From positions 1 through 34,818 of the forward strand of contig NZ_JAKREW010000043.1 in assembly GCF_022347545.1 (NCBI RefSeq): DNA of 34,818 nt, read 5' to 3'. The DNA is from Terribium retamae. Lineage in GTDB: Bacteria > Pseudomonadota > Alphaproteobacteria > Rhizobiales > Rhizobiaceae. Positions 33,586 to 34,818 of this stretch are shown one piece after another. The notes beneath the pieces are model-generated. The model was not told where the DNA came from, ran no database searches, and saw nothing but the letters and a program-made list of their open reading frames with translations. A program made the translations under genes and the position numbers. The stretch's first letter is position 1, and each line of letters starts with the position of its first letter.

Positions 33586-34686
33586 ATGGCAACGAAAAAA
33601 CTTCTCCTGCTCGCCGGTGACGGCATCGGTCCAGAAGCCATGGCCGAGGTCAAGAAACTGATCGCGGCGATGAACGAAAAGGGAGCAGGCTTTGCGATCG
33701 ACGAGGGCCTGGTGGGCGGGTGCGCCTACGATGCGCACGGCCAGGCAATCTCGGAAGAGGACATGACCAAGGCACTGGCCGCCGATGCCGTGCTGTTTGG
33801 CGCCGTCGGCGGCCCCAAGTGGGACAGCGTGCCTTACGAAGTGCGGCCGGAAGCCGGTCTGCTGCGCCTGCGCAAGGACATGGAGCTGTTCGCCAATCTT
33901 CGCCCGGCGATCTGCTATCCGGCGCTTGCCGCCTCATCCTCGCTCAAGCAGGAAGTCGTCGAAGGCCTTGATATCCTGATCGTGCGCGAACTGACAGGCG
34001 GCGTCTATTTCGGCGAACCCAAGCAGATCATCGACCTTGGCAATGGCCAGAAGCGTGGCATCGACACTCAGGTCTACGACACCTTCGAGATCGAGCGCAT
34101 CTCGGGCGTTGCGTTCGAACTCGCGCGCACCCGCAAGAACCACGTGACGTCGATGGAAAAGCGCAACGTCATGAAGTCCGGCGTTTTGTGGAACGAAGTC
34201 GTAACCGCGACCCACAAGGCAAAATACGCCGACGTCAAACTCGACCATATGCTCGCGGATGCCGGCGGCATGCAGCTCGTGCGCTGGCCCAAGCAGTTCG
34301 ACGTCATCGTGACGGACAACCTGTTCGGCGACATGCTGTCTGATGTCGCTGCCATGTTGACCGGCTCGCTCGGCATGCTCCCGTCGGCCTCGCTCGGCGC
34401 GCCGGATGCTAAGACCGGCAAACGCAAGGCGCTCTACGAGCCGGTGCACGGCTCCGCGCCCGACATCGCGGGCAAGGGCATCGCCAACCCGATCGCCATG
34501 ATCGCCTCTTTTGCCATGTGCCTGCGCTATTCCTTCAGCATGGTGGCCGAAGCCGACCGCCTCGAGGCCGCGATCGCGGCCGTGCTGGACGACGGCCTGC
34601 GCACAAAGGACATCATGTCCGAAGGCAAGACCGAAGTCGGCACCACCGCTATGGGCGATGCCATCATCGCGAAGTTCCTCGCTTAA
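33586..34686 (+). CDS. leuB: 3-isopropylmalate dehydrogenase
   Basis: A 366-residue isocitrate/isopropylmalate dehydrogenase. It shows LLLLAGDGIGPEAM at the start, LLRLRKDMELFANLRP (substrate arginines), RELTGGVYFGEP, the metal-binding DNLFGDMLSD, and GSAPDIAGKGIANPIA (NAD site). It oxidises 3-isopropylmalate to the precursor of leucine. GGAAGG lies about 8 bases before the ATG. It is complete, ending 132 bases before the end of the window. leuD lies about 4 kb upstream on the same strand. Confidence 0.96.
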   Translation: MATKKLLLLAGDGIGPEAMAEVKKLIAAMNEKGAGFAIDEGLVGGCAYDAHGQAISEEDMTKALAADAVLFGAVGGPKWDSVPYEVRPEAGLLRLRKDMELFANLRPAICYPALAASSSLKQEVVEGLDILIVRELTGGVYFGEPKQIIDLGNGQKRGIDTQVYDTFEIERISGVAFELARTRKNHVTSMEKRNVMKSGVLWNEVVTATHKAKYADVKLDHMLADAGGMQLVRWPKQFDVIVTDNLFGDMLSDVAAMLTGSLGMLPSASLGAPDAKTGKRKALYEPVHGSAPDIAGKGIANPIAMIASFAMCLRYSFSMVAEADRLEAAIAAVLDDGLRTKDIMSEGKTEVGTTAMGDAIIAKFLA

Positions 34687-34694
34687 CTGGCGTT

Positions 34695-34818
34695 GGGGCC
34701 CCCCCCCCCGGGGGGGGGGGGGGCCGGGCCCGTTTGTGTTTGGGGGGCGGTGGGGGCAGGTGTTATTTTAAACCGAGAAAAAAAACCCGAGCGGGGGGTG
34801 GAGCCAGGCGAGGAAGGG
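34695..34818. other. Low-complexity G/C/A tail, probable assembly artefact
   Basis: Right after leuB the sequence turns into runs such as 11 C, then 13 G, then more G-rich and A-run stretches, quite unlike the rest of the window. It carries no gene or known site. It looks like low-quality read ends at a contig border rather than biology. Confidence 0.75.

Noticed and set aside
1..34818. CRISPR arrays, insertion sequences, prophage or tRNA genes
   Set aside because: No regularly spaced direct repeats, transposase or integrase genes, attachment-like repeats or tRNA cloverleaf sequences were recognised on either strand.

Overview
The window reads as chromosome of a high-GC alphaproteobacterium of the Rhizobiales, most like the Phyllobacteriaceae (Mesorhizobium or Aminobacter type). 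The basis is gene content (N-methylglutamate pathway, serine-cycle genes with a malate thiokinase, ECF42/YCII pair, circularly permuted ATP-grasp/transglutaminase pair, spaced leuD and leuB) and several dispersed hairpin repeats that look rhizobial. The genus is inference. No tRNA, rRNA, CRISPR, phage or insertion sequence was seen.

Positions 1-1.5 kb hold the 3' end of fhs (formate-tetrahydrofolate ligase), a group II truncated haemoglobin and a PEP-mutase/isocitrate-lyase family enzyme. Positions 1.6-21.8 kb form a C1/methylamine island. On the minus strand, mgsABC-gmaS-mgdABCD (11354 down to 1608) turns methylamine into gamma-glutamylmethylamide and N-methylglutamate, then oxidises it back to glutamate plus a one-carbon unit. 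Divergently, dmmDABC (11657-15493) encodes the four-subunit haem-dependent dimethylamine N-demethylase that makes methylamine from dimethylamine. A convergent XRE-cupin regulator follows, and then, on the minus strand, sgaA-mcl-mtkA-mtkB-hprA, the glyoxylate/malyl-CoA part of the serine cycle. Together with fhs this makes a nearly continuous route from dimethylamine to assimilated carbon. ppc, glyA, mtdA, fch, tmm and tdm are not in the window.

Positions 22-28.9 kb, all on the minus strand, hold an ALDH7-family dehydrogenase (amaB-like), an ECF42 sigma factor translationally coupled to its YCII-family partner with a likely autoregulatory promoter, and a transglutaminase-like protein coupled to a fused circularly permuted ATP-grasp/alpha-E protein.

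Positions 29-34.7 kb hold leuD and leuB (leucine synthesis). Between them lies an accessory block: two tandem paralogous secreted proteins of unknown function, a RidA-family gene, a VOC-family gene and a Gfo/Idh/MocA oxidoreductase. The second secreted paralogue begins inside a duplicated 5' fragment of the RidA gene, a visible scar of a tandem duplication. The last 124 bases are low-complexity G/C/A runs that look like a poor-quality contig end.

I saw no clearly new multi-gene system. The least-described items are the duplicated secreted protein with its RidA scar, the ATP-grasp/transglutaminase pair, repeats placed inside both methylamine operons, and the candidate regulatory sites.
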